Part shown: positions 14,582-21,258 of the stretch, piece by piece | Position numbering within the stretch: the first letter of the stretch is position 1 | How the letters are laid out: each line of letters opens with the position of its first letter | Origin: JACZWL01 sp046756445 | GTDB lineage: Bacteria > Pseudomonadota > Gammaproteobacteria > Steroidobacterales > Woeseiaceae | Assembly: GCA_046756445.1 (NCBI GenBank) | Contig: JBHHWI010000050.1 | Coordinates: forward strand, 1 to 21,258 | Direction of reading: 5' to 3' | Length of the DNA stretch: 21,258 nt | The notes under the pieces: generated by a model | Database searches by the model: none | What the model saw: the letters and a program-made list of their open reading frames with translations, nothing else | What the model was told of the DNA's origin: nothing | Program-made: the position numbers and the translations under genes

Positions 14582-15946
14582 TCACTCCTGTTCCCTGTGG
14601 TCGACCAGCCATTCCCGGGCAAGCCGCCTTGCCTCGAGGAGCTCGGCCGACTTCATGCTTCTGGCCGACAGCATACGATTCTTCCTGCCGTCATCGCTGC
14701 CCAGTTTCTCGGCTATATAAAACCACTTGTAGGCTTCGACGCGGTCGAGTTCCGCACCTTCACCGACGAAGTACATGGCACCGAGATTGTTTTGCGCGAT
14801 CGGGTTGCCCTGATCTGCGGCGAGGCTGTACCACCTGACTGCCTCGGCATCGTCTTCCCCGATACCTTCTCCGGCGTCATACATGGCACCGAGATTGTTC
14901 TGGGCATCGGCATCGCCTTGCCGGGCGGCCCGCTCGTACCAAGCAACTGCCGCCGTATTGTCTTCGATGACGCCACTGCCGTTATCGTATATCAGGGCGA
15001 CAGCGTACTGTGCCTGCGGCGAACCCTGCTCCGCCGCGAGGCGATACCATTTCATTGCCTCGGCAAAATCCACTTCGGTGCCCTCGCCGATTTCAAACAT
15101 CACTCCCAGGTTGAATTGCGCCTTGACATGACCCTGTTCCGCCGCCGCGCGATACCAACGAATTGCCGACTGGTTGTCTTCGCTTATGCCTTCCCCAACG
15201 TCGTACATGACCGCGACGTTGAACTGCGCCTTTACATGACCATTTTCTCCGGCGCGTTCATACCAGTCGACCGCTCTCGCGTTGTCCTCGGGAACACCGT
15301 CGCCTTCGTCATAGATCAGGGCGATCGCATATTGTGCATCGGGGTCGCCCTGTGCCGCCGCCTTGCCGTACCACTTGAGCGCTTCCTCGTTGTCTTCATC
15401 TACACCCTGTCCCATGTCGTAGTTGTAACCGAGGTTGTACTGTGATGCTGCGTGACCCTGGTCGGCACCGAGTCGGTACCACTTGATCGATTCGCCGTGA
15501 TTGATCTCGACTCCCTCGCCGATGCCGTACATGAAACCCAAGTTGAACTGCGCCTGCTCGTCCGCCTGTTCGGCAGCGGCGCGATACCACTTGATGGCCT
15601 CGCGATCGTCCTCCTCGACACCCTGGCCGTAGTCATAAATGGTCGCCAGGCTGAATTGCGCAGCGATGTCACCGCGCTTGGCGGGCTCCAGATACCACTG
15701 AACGGCCTTGACCTTGTCGACCGGTACGCCGAGACCCTCGTCATAGATCAGGGCAACGTTGAACATGGCGTTGAGGTCGCCGTTTTGGGCCAGCGGCAGC
15801 CATTCTTCGAGCGCAGCCGCATAATTTTCGGCGTTGAAGGCCTTCAGTCCCTTGCCGAAGTCGGCCACCAATAGCGGACCGGCGACCGCTGATGACAAGG
15901 CGGCGATCCCGAGTACAGCCGATGCTGTTGACAGACGATGGATCAT
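14582..15946 (-). CDS. Secreted Sel1-like repeat (tetratricopeptide-type) protein
   Basis: A 454-residue protein with a signal peptide (MIHRLSTASAVLGIAALSSAVAG) and ten consecutive 36-residue Sel1 repeats that run almost to the C-terminus, each of the form xxxAQxNLGxMYxxGEGVxxDxxxAxKWYRxAAEQG. A partial, more diverged unit precedes them. Sel1 repeats form a superhelix used for protein-protein contacts, often in envelope stress or secretion scaffolds; no catalytic domain is present. The ATG at 15946 is preferred because the upstream TTG at 15967 would prepend seven residues to the signal peptide. The last 36 residues or so are charged and non-repeated. It may be co-transcribed with the holin-family gene 44 bases downstream. 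Confidence 0.92.
   Translation of the reverse strand: MIHRLSTASAVLGIAALSSAVAGPLLVADFGKGLKAFNAENYAAALEEWLPLAQNGDLNAMFNVALIYDEGLGVPVDKVKAVQWYLEPAKRGDIAAQFSLATIYDYGQGVEEDDREAIKWYRAAAEQADEQAQFNLGFMYGIGEGVEINHGESIKWYRLGADQGHAASQYNLGYNYDMGQGVDEDNEEALKWYGKAAAQGDPDAQYAIALIYDEGDGVPEDNARAVDWYERAGENGHVKAQFNVAVMYDVGEGISEDNQSAIRWYRAAAEQGHVKAQFNLGVMFEIGEGTEVDFAEAMKWYRLAAEQGSPQAQYAVALIYDNGSGVIEDNTAAVAWYERAARQGDADAQNNLGAMYDAGEGIGEDDAEAVRWYSLAADQGNPIAQNNLGAMYFVGEGAELDRVEAYKWFYIAEKLGSDDGRKNRMLSARSMKSAELLEARRLAREWLVDHREQE
14607..15849 (-). repeat. Tandem 108-bp coding repeats of the Sel1 protein
   Basis: Ten in-frame units of exactly 36 codons can be counted in the translation. They are diverged at DNA level but keep strings such as the GCGCGATACCA-type and CGTCGTACAT-type segments on the plus strand. 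The constant unit length suggests growth by unequal recombination; outer limits are approximate. Confidence 0.6.
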
Positions 15947-16100
15947 CGTGAAGCGTGCCCCAAGCAAGCCGGCAGAACCGGCCGGTACGAATACCCGTGA
16001 ATCAGATTACCGGGCGGGTACCACTAAAACGTTGAACCAATCACCATCCCCGGGGACACGGGAATAAACGGGGAAAAGCCATGAATTTGGCTTAAATAAA
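15947..16100. other. Spacer upstream of the Sel1 gene
   Basis: No gene is seen. It should hold the promoter of the Sel1 gene, but no convincing -35/-10 pair was picked out. A small hairpin (AAGCCA 16076-16081 with TGGCTT 16088-16093) lies at its far end, just past the T-tract of the acyltransferase terminator. Confidence 0.4.
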
Positions 16101-16130
16101 GGGCCGGCGGCACGTTAATGCCGCCGGCCC
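16091..16130 (-). terminator. Intrinsic terminator of the acyltransferase gene
   Basis: A perfect 12-bp stem (16101-16112 with 16119-16130, GGGCCGGCGGCA and its complement) with a 6-base loop is followed on the minus strand by TTTATTTAA. This is a textbook rho-independent terminator placed about 80 bases after the acyltransferase stop codon. The 78 bases between them hold no gene. Confidence 0.88.
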
Positions 16131-16208
16131 GATTCGGCAATCACCAAATCTGTGAACTGCGGCGTCCCCACGGCATGCCGCAGACATCGCCATCAGGGAC
16201 GGTTCGCC

Positions 16209-17510
16209 TTATCTGAAACCGGGCAACAGCCCGCTGATTGCTGCACCCACGACGATGGAAGCGAGCGACACGATATCCAGCCCCGGCAGTGGGGGATCGC
16301 CGATTCCGTATCGGGCAAGCAGCGCAACACCGAGGCAGATCAGGACAGCGCCGCCGACCTGCCTCGCGGCCGCCGGCGCGGCGGCATCGGGCGCACGTGA
16401 ACGTCTTTCGAATGTTGCCAGCAGGAGCGTTGTCGGCAGCAGCGCTGCGTAAAGGACGGCAATCCATATCGGCCGCGTGAGCCACCACTCGGTCGTCCCG
16501 GGCTCGAACCCGAGGCCCAGTCCGCCGGCCAGGTAGGACAGCGAGACGGCGATCACCATGACTGTCAGGTGCCAGAGATAAAGCGTCATGATCATGCTGT
16601 TGATCAGCACCGTGGCCACCCAGGCGCCAAGACCGGCCAGGATGCGTCGCATCGGTTGCTCAATGGCAAGAAACAGCCCGAACTGACAGACTCCGAGCGC
16701 CAGCAAGGTTATCTTGGGCGGCAGTGAGTTGCTGATTTCCTCGCCCGGTGATCCGGCCATGGCGACGGGATATGGTCCCTCGACCACGAGCAACAGCAGT
16801 ACCAGCAATGCAAGCGCCGAGTAAACGAGGAGTCGCCCTGGGCTGCCGGCGCGCCCGTCCCGCCATGCATAGCCGAGATGGTGAACGGCGAGCCAGATCC
16901 AGAAGTAGTTGCTCCAGCCCGTCCATCGAATGTCGGCGGCAAAAAAGGCGATATCGACGAGCGCACCGGCAAGCGCGATTCCCCAAAACGATGCGTAACC
17001 CCACCGGCGCCAGGCGGCATAGCTCGCCGGGGCAAGCACGACCACCATGATATAGATAGCGAGGAACCAGATCGGGATCAGGGCGGCGCGAGACGCCAGC
17101 CGAATGACATTTCCGCCGACGCCCCAAAAGTGCAGTACTGCCGCGAGCGCTGCCCAGCCCAGTACCAATGCCAGCAGCGGTGTGACGAGCCGGTGCAGGC
17201 GTGTCGCCAGCCAGCCAGCGTAGCCGATCTCCCGCCGGCGGGCACCCTCGAGCGACACGGCATTCGCGTAGCCGCCGACGATGAAGAATATCGGCATCAC
17301 CTGAAACACCCAGGTCAACCATTGCGTCCAGGGTCGAATCTCCAGCAGGTCGCCCGGGATGAAATTGCCGTCGCGGTAGTAGAAAGCGGCGATCAGCCAG
17401 TGGCCCGTGACGACCACCAGGATCGAGACGGCGCGCAGGAAGTCCACGTACCGATTACGCTCTTCGGGGGTTTGCGCGGCCAGATCTTTGGCTTGTGACC
17501 AGATGCTCAC
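16209..17510 (-). CDS. Membrane acyltransferase, acyltransferase-3 family
   Basis: A 433-residue polytopic inner-membrane protein with about ten hydrophobic segments, of the acyltransferase-3 (PF01757) family that transfers acetyl or other acyl groups to extracytoplasmic sugars or related molecules. The N-terminal signature R-x10-H is present as Arg 26 and His 37 (DFLRAVSILVVVTGHW), the residues shown to matter in O-antigen acetyltransferases. FFIVGGY (75-81) and LYLWHL in a late segment also fit. There is no SGNH domain, so it belongs to the stand-alone type. The GTG start has AGGA 7 bases upstream. It is monocistronic, divergent from the methionine genes, and no polysaccharide genes surround it, so the acceptor is unknown. 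Confidence 0.88.
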   Translation of the reverse strand: MSIWSQAKDLAAQTPEERNRYVDFLRAVSILVVVTGHWLIAAFYYRDGNFIPGDLLEIRPWTQWLTWVFQVMPIFFIVGGYANAVSLEGARRREIGYAGWLATRLHRLVTPLLALVLGWAALAAVLHFWGVGGNVIRLASRAALIPIWFLAIYIMVVVLAPASYAAWRRWGYASFWGIALAGALVDIAFFAADIRWTGWSNYFWIWLAVHHLGYAWRDGRAGSPGRLLVYSALALLVLLLLVVEGPYPVAMAGSPGEEISNSLPPKITLLALGVCQFGLFLAIEQPMRRILAGLGAWVATVLINSMIMTLYLWHLTVMVIAVSLSYLAGGLGLGFEPGTTEWWLTRPIWIAVLYAALLPTTLLLATFERRSRAPDAAAPAAARQVGGAVLICLGVALLARYGIGDPPLPGLDIVSLASIVVGAAISGLLPGFR

Positions 17511-17627
17511 GCGCAGATCCTAATCTAACGGCAGTTTTTCTGACACCCCGCACCGCGCTCGCCGACATCCCTCTATGAATTAGGGTCAAACGGGGCTAGA
17601 TTTCGTTGTTTTGATTTCGCGAGCGCC

Positions 17628-18698
17628 ATGCCCCTGGTTGCACACAACGAATTGCCGACCTTTGCCAGGCTGAGGGACTCTGGTCAGGAAGTGCTGACGC
17701 TCGAGCGGGCACGGCATCAGGATATACGCGAACTCCATATCGGCCTGCTCAATATGATGCCGGACGCGGCCCTGGCGGCCACCGAAAGACAGTTCATCAG
17801 GCTGGTCGGAAGCAGTAACCAGATAGCCCAGTTCTATGTGCACCCGTTCTCGATTCCGGAGCTGAATCGCGGTGCGCCGGCTGAGAACCATATCGCAAAG
17901 TACTACGCGAATTTCGAAGAGCTGGCGGACCAGGGCCTCGACGCACTGATCATCTCGGGCGCAAATGTCGCCAATCCTTCCCTCGATGAGGAACCGTTTT
18001 GGAAGCCGTTGATCGATATCGTGAGCTGGGCCGAACACAATGTCGCATCCATCCTGTGTTCCTGCCTCGCGACCCATGCGCTGGTCAAGCACCGGCACGG
18101 GATAGACCGGCGGCGTCTGCCGCGCAAACAGTGGGGCGTTTACACGCATACTATCAGCCGGCCCGAGCATCCCCTGATGAAGAATATCAACACCAGGTTT
18201 GACGCGCCGCACTCGCGATACAACGAAGTCACGAAGTCACAACTCGATCAGGCCGGCCTGACCGTGCTGATAGAAAGTCGGGAAGCCGGCGTGCATCTTG
18301 CAGTCAGCCCGGATCAGTTCCGGATCATCTATTTCCAGGGGCACCCCGAATATCACGCCAACAGTCTGTTCAAGGAATTCAAGCGCGAGGTCTCCCGCTA
18401 TCTGAACGGCGAGCGGGAAGCCGCGCCGCGATATCCAGAAAATTATTTTTCGGACGAAGCGATCGAAATCGTCGCAGATTTCATGGAACGGGTGGAAACG
18501 GCCAGAAGCGACGGCACCGCCATCCCGGAGTTTCCGGAATCGGCAATCGAGCCGCTCGTGCACAATACCTGGGGCGACACCGGCAAGGCGATTGTCAATA
18601 ACTGGCTCGGGCTGGTATACAAACTCACGAGCCTTGATCGACATGCGCAGTTCATGCCGGGAATCGACCCGGACGACCCGCTGCAACCAAGCCCCTGA
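17628..18698 (+). CDS. metA: MetA-family homoserine O-acyltransferase (succinyl- or acetyl-)
   Basis: A 356-residue enzyme of the MetA fold (PF04204), which acylates homoserine in the first committed step of methionine synthesis. The nucleophile is Cys 146 (ILCSCLATHAL), with His 239 and Glu 241 (FQGHPEYH) completing the triad, and APHSRY (193-198) is conserved. It differs from E. coli MetA in two places: the LNLMPKK block reads LNMMPDAALAATERQF, and the acyl-specificity position (Gly in succinyl-, Glu in acetyltransferases; TGAPLG or TGAPVE) reads SGANVA, so the acyl donor cannot be assigned. The C-terminus is about 45 residues longer than usual. MetY lies 19 bases downstream. No riboswitch or MetJ-type box was recognised in the 117 bases upstream, and the ribosome binding site is weak. 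Confidence 0.88.
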   Translation: MPLVAHNELPTFARLRDSGQEVLTLERARHQDIRELHIGLLNMMPDAALAATERQFIRLVGSSNQIAQFYVHPFSIPELNRGAPAENHIAKYYANFEELADQGLDALIISGANVANPSLDEEPFWKPLIDIVSWAEHNVASILCSCLATHALVKHRHGIDRRRLPRKQWGVYTHTISRPEHPLMKNINTRFDAPHSRYNEVTKSQLDQAGLTVLIESREAGVHLAVSPDQFRIIYFQGHPEYHANSLFKEFKREVSRYLNGEREAAPRYPENYFSDEAIEIVADFMERVETARSDGTAIPEFPESAIEPLVHNTWGDTGKAIVNNWLGLVYKLTSLDRHAQFMPGIDPDDPLQPSP

Positions 18699-18717
18699 AT
18701 CACAAGATTCCGCGACA

Positions 18718-20016
18718 ATGTCACAATTCTATCTGTTTGACACCCTCAGCCTGCACGCGGGACAGACGATCGATCCCGTATTCGGCGCCCGTGCCGCGCC
18801 GATCTATCAGACGACATCGTACGTTTTCCCCGACACCGACACCGCATCGTCCATTTTCAATCTGGAGCGCGGCGGACACGCCTACAGCCGCATAACCAAT
18901 CCCACCGTCGGTGTGCTGGAGCAGCGCATTGCCGCGCTCGAGGATGGATCCGCGGCAGTGTGCACAGCCTCCGGCATGGCTGCCACGTTCTGTGCGATCT
19001 CGGCGATCCTCGGACAGGGCGACCACATCGTTGCTTCTTCACAGATGTATGGCGGCAACATCAGCCTGATGAAAAACACGCTGCCGCGCTTCGGCATCAC
19101 GACGACTTTCTTTGATCCGACGGACCTCGAGGATTTTCGGTCAGCGATCCGGGACAACACGCGTCTGGTCTACGGTGAACTGATCGGCAATCCCGGCCTC
19201 GACATCCTGGATCTCAAGGCCGTTGCTGCAATATGCAGCGAAAATCAGATCCCGTTCATGGTGGATGCGACCTTCAACACACCTTATCTCTGCAAGTGCT
19301 TCGACTACGGCGCCAACATGACCATTCACTCCGTAACCAAATGGATGGGGGGCCATGGCGCGGCCATCGGTGGCGTCGTGGTGGATGGCGGGAACTTCGA
19401 TTGGGGCGCGACAGACAAGTACCCGACGATCACCGAGCCCTACGCGCCGTTTTCCGGCATGAACATTTGGGAAGAATTTGGCCCGGCCGCCTTCGCGACC
19501 CGCATTCGCGCCGAAGCCATGAGGGATTTTGGCGCATCGATGAGCCCGATGACCGCGTTTTTGATCTTGCAGGGCATCGAGACCCTGTCTTTACGCATGG
19601 ACAGGCATCTGTCCAATACCAGGGCAATACTCGAGTACCTGACGAATCACAAGCAGGTATCGTGGGTCAACCATCCGGATCTGCCATCGCACTCGAGCCA
19701 CGAGCTGGCCAGGAAATATCTGCCGAAGGGCGCGGGCTCCATCGTCAGTTTCGGCGTCAAGGGCGGGCGGGAGGCCGGCAAGGCCTTTATCGAGCACACC
19801 GAGCTTGCGTCGCACCTGGCCAATGTCGGGGACGCCAAGACACTGATCATTCATCCCGCCACGACGACGCACTCGCGCATCGACGCTGACGCGCTGAAGG
19901 CCGCCGGCATTACCGAGGACATGGTGCGGCTCTCCATCGGACTCGAAGACGTCGAAGACCTGATCAGCGATTTCGAAAACGGATTCCGCGCAGCAAAGCG
20001 AATAGCAAGCACCTGA
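18718..20016 (+). CDS. metY: O-acetylhomoserine/O-acylhomoserine sulfhydrylase (MetY type)
   Basis: A 432-residue PLP enzyme of the Cys/Met-metabolism family that replaces the acyl group of O-acylhomoserine with sulfide to give homocysteine, or with methanethiol to give methionine directly. The Schiff-base lysine is Lys 208 (HSVTKWMGGHG); Asp 183 (MVDATFNTP) holds the pyridine nitrogen, and YSRITNPT (56-63) binds the phosphate of the neighbouring subunit. The length of about 430 and the block around WMGGHG favour MetY over the shorter MetB/MetZ (about 390-400). The ATG at 18718 is chosen: a longer frame from a TTG at 18592 would overlap the MetA-family gene by over 100 bases and adds no family sequence. 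It is cotranscribed with the acyltransferase and the hydrolase that follows 2 bases later. Confidence 0.93.
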   Translation: MSQFYLFDTLSLHAGQTIDPVFGARAAPIYQTTSYVFPDTDTASSIFNLERGGHAYSRITNPTVGVLEQRIAALEDGSAAVCTASGMAATFCAISAILGQGDHIVASSQMYGGNISLMKNTLPRFGITTTFFDPTDLEDFRSAIRDNTRLVYGELIGNPGLDILDLKAVAAICSENQIPFMVDATFNTPYLCKCFDYGANMTIHSVTKWMGGHGAAIGGVVVDGGNFDWGATDKYPTITEPYAPFSGMNIWEEFGPAAFATRIRAEAMRDFGASMSPMTAFLILQGIETLSLRMDRHLSNTRAILEYLTNHKQVSWVNHPDLPSHSSHELARKYLPKGAGSIVSFGVKGGREAGKAFIEHTELASHLANVGDAKTLIIHPATTTHSRIDADALKAAGITEDMVRLSIGLEDVEDLISDFENGFRAAKRIAST

Positions 20017-20018
20017 CA

Positions 20019-20828
20019 ATGAACTTCGAGGTCAACGGCAAGCAGGTATTCGCAACTACCGGCGGCAAACCCTTCAGCAATGACAAGCCTGCCATCATCT
20101 TCCTGCATGGCAGTGGTCTCGACCACACTTTCTGGGGATTGCACTCGCGGTTTTTCGCTTTCAGAAATTACGCGGTGCTGGTCCCCGACCTTCCGGGACA
20201 TTCACATTCCGAAGGCCCGGCGCTGACCTCCATCGAGGCAATCGGGGGCTGGCTCAACGATATCGTTGAAACCCTGGATATCGACAACGTCTCCGTCGTG
20301 GCGCACTCACAGGGCTGCCTCGATGCGCTGGAGTTCGTGTCGCGTCACCCGGAGAGGATCAGGACAGTATCGTTCATTGCCAGCGGTCTTGCGACGCCCG
20401 TCAATCCCGCCCTGATCGATGCCGCGGAAAACCGGTCGGAGGAAGCGATCGCAATGATGATCTCGTGGGGATTCGGTTCCGCCGGTCATTTTCACCAGGG
20501 GCCGATTCCCGGGAATTCCATGATGGCCGGTGGCCGAAAAGTCATGCGCGGCAACGTGCCCGAAGAGCTGGCCGTCGACCTCAAGGCATGCGATGCCTAC
20601 AGGAACGGCAGGAAAGCGGCCGCCGCTATTGCCTGTCCCGCTCAGGTCATCATCGCAGGCAAGGATCGCATGGCGCCTCGCAAGGCGACGGCAGAGCTGG
20701 TCGAACACCTGAACGATCCCGAAGTCCACGTCATCGAAGAAAGTGGACACATGATTCCGCTGGAGGCGCCGGACACCTGCCGGCGACTATTAAAGACATT
20801 CATCTTCGCCAACAATCCCCCGACCTGA
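20019..20828 (+). CDS. Alpha/beta hydrolase
   Basis: A 269-residue alpha/beta-fold hydrolase without a signal peptide. The catalytic Ser 97 lies in AHSQG, with Asp 216 (AGKDRMAP) and His 244 (ESGHMIPLEAP) completing the triad; HGSGLDH (30-36) forms the oxyanion hole. The short lid (about 130-180) has a Met- and Gly-rich stretch. It starts 2 bases after the MetY-type gene and 19 bases before the interrupted acyl-CoA dehydrogenase-type gene, so it is part of that operon. A thioesterase or esterase role linked to acyl-CoA metabolism is possible from context but not shown by sequence. Confidence 0.88.
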   Translation: MNFEVNGKQVFATTGGKPFSNDKPAIIFLHGSGLDHTFWGLHSRFFAFRNYAVLVPDLPGHSHSEGPALTSIEAIGGWLNDIVETLDIDNVSVVAHSQGCLDALEFVSRHPERIRTVSFIASGLATPVNPALIDAAENRSEEAIAMMISWGFGSAGHFHQGPIPGNSMMAGGRKVMRGNVPEELAVDLKACDAYRNGRKAAAAIACPAQVIIAGKDRMAPRKATAELVEHLNDPEVHVIEESGHMIPLEAPDTCRRLLKTFIFANNPPT

Positions 20829-20847
20829 TCACCTATTCCTTCTTCTT

Positions 20848-21075
20848 ATGTACGAAATAGACAGAGCGGCCGTCATCGGCGCGGGAACCATGGGCTCAGG
20901 CATTGCCGGCCAGCTTGCCAACTTCGGCGTGGATGTGCTGTTGCTCGATGTCCCGGCCGGCAGCGACAATCGCAACGCCGTCGGCGAGAGAGCCCTCGAG
21001 CGTCTGCTCGACCAGAACCAGCCGGGCCTGTTGCACCCGGACAAGCTCGAGCACGGCCGCCCGCTTCGGAATTGA
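20848..21075 (+). pseudogene. 3-Hydroxyacyl-CoA dehydrogenase, N-terminal fragment (interrupted)
   Basis: The 75-codon frame begins with the NAD-binding fold of FadB-like 3-hydroxyacyl-CoA dehydrogenases: AAVIGAGTMGSGIAGQLANFGVDVLLLDVPA (8-38) contains GxGxMG, followed by RALERLL and GLLHPDKLEH. The match ends near residue 66; the frame then reads GRPLRN and stops 6 bases before a mobile-element-like repeat. A full enzyme has about 300 residues (short type) or 700-800 (with a hydratase domain, which the spacing of these motifs recalls). It is therefore truncated, apparently by insertion or rearrangement; the rest, if it exists, lies beyond the window. It is the fourth gene of the MetA-MetY-hydrolase run. 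Confidence 0.75.
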
Positions 21076-21080
21076 GTTCA

Positions 21081-21256
21081 AGCCTGAATATTGCACCAGT
21101 TGGCGCGTGAGATCGGTTAAGGATTTGATTGGCTGAGGGATTTTCCGAGTGAGTGGAATAACGGTGTCTATTGCCGAACGAGGAAAATCCCTCAGGCGAT
21201 CAAAGACTAAGCGAAAGCACGTGGACGGCACCCTGTAGTGGTGCAATATTCAGGCT
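21081..21256. mobile_element. 176-bp MITE-like element with perfect 18-bp terminal inverted repeats
   Basis: The ends AGCCTGAATATTGCACCA (21081-21098) and its exact reverse complement (21239-21256) bound 140 bases with no coding frame. Inside lies a second inverted repeat, 21124-21146 with 21182-21204 (23-base arms, 2 mismatches, 14 perfect bases at the tip), around a 35-base loop. Such nested repeats without a transposase are typical of miniature inverted-repeat elements or of a trimmed insertion sequence. The CCTGAATA start recalls IS1380-type ends, but that link is a guess. It sits directly after the broken dehydrogenase frame. Only two bases follow it, so a target-site duplication cannot be judged. 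Confidence 0.65.
21133..21195. repeat. Inner hairpin of the terminal element
   Basis: CTGAGGGATTTTCC (21133-21146) and its exact complement (21182-21195) form a 14-bp stem with a 35-base loop, extending to TTTGAT/ATCAAA after a short mismatch. In RNA it would be a strong structure. Confidence 0.7.
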
Positions 21257-21258
21257 AG

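Noticed and set aside
14597..15445. Plus-strand open frame of 282 codons opposite the Sel1 gene
   Set aside because: Its apparent internal repetition mirrors the Sel1 repeats on the opposite strand.
17511..17627. Possible SAM-type riboswitch before the MetA-family gene
   Set aside because: The only pairing seen (CCCT with AGGG around 17570) is too short, and the conserved bases of the SAM classes I know are not present.
18592..18717. 42-residue N-terminal extension of the MetY-type protein
   Set aside because: It starts at TTG inside the MetA-family gene and has no similarity to the family, whereas the ATG at 18718 gives the normal N-terminus.

Overview
The window looks like one chromosomal contig of a GC-rich, Gram-negative, aerobic heterotroph, most likely a gammaproteobacterium of the marine or sediment Woeseia-like kind. 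That placement is inferred from the gene families (lipoprotein peptidases, a DUF5916 outer-membrane protein, MetA/MetY followed by a FadB-like dehydrogenase), not from any marker gene. No rRNA, tRNA, CRISPR array, phage module or intact transposase was seen. Eighteen protein genes are called, one of them interrupted, plus two remnants of lost genes.

Left part (1-7229): two overlapping minus-strand genes for exported amidohydrolases; across an AT-rich divergent spacer with a clear inverted repeat lies a plus-strand NADP-binding oxidoreductase with a signal peptide; then the tail of a lost universal stress protein; a minus-strand lipoprotein oligopeptidase B-like serine peptidase; and a DoxX membrane protein. 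Middle (7230-12515): a remnant of a Tat-exported FAD oxidoreductase with a strong ribosome binding site runs into a large DUF5916 outer-membrane protein, followed by a lipoprotein M28 aminopeptidase and a dienelactone hydrolase, both on the minus strand. The exported amidohydrolases, S9 peptidase and M28 peptidase together suggest scavenging of peptides and amide compounds in the periplasm.

Right-middle (12516-17510): a plus-strand ArsR-type regulator, SRPBCC/AHSA1 and glutathione S-transferase operon with a good operator and a strong terminator hairpin; then on the minus strand a small phage-holin-family membrane protein, a secreted Sel1-repeat protein with ten 36-residue repeats, and a membrane acyltransferase ending in a textbook terminator.

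Right end (17628-21258): a plus-strand run of a MetA-family homoserine O-acyltransferase, a MetY-type sulfhydrylase, an alpha/beta hydrolase and the first 65-70 residues of a 3-hydroxyacyl-CoA dehydrogenase. The dehydrogenase is cut short just before a 176-bp element with perfect 18-bp terminal inverted repeats and an inner hairpin, which looks like a MITE or other small non-autonomous mobile element. The window ends two bases after that element, as a contig broken at a repeat would. I did not find a convincing new multi-gene system. The best leads are this element, the atypical MetA/MetY pair, the remnant-led DUF5916 gene, and several unexplained inverted repeats in control regions.
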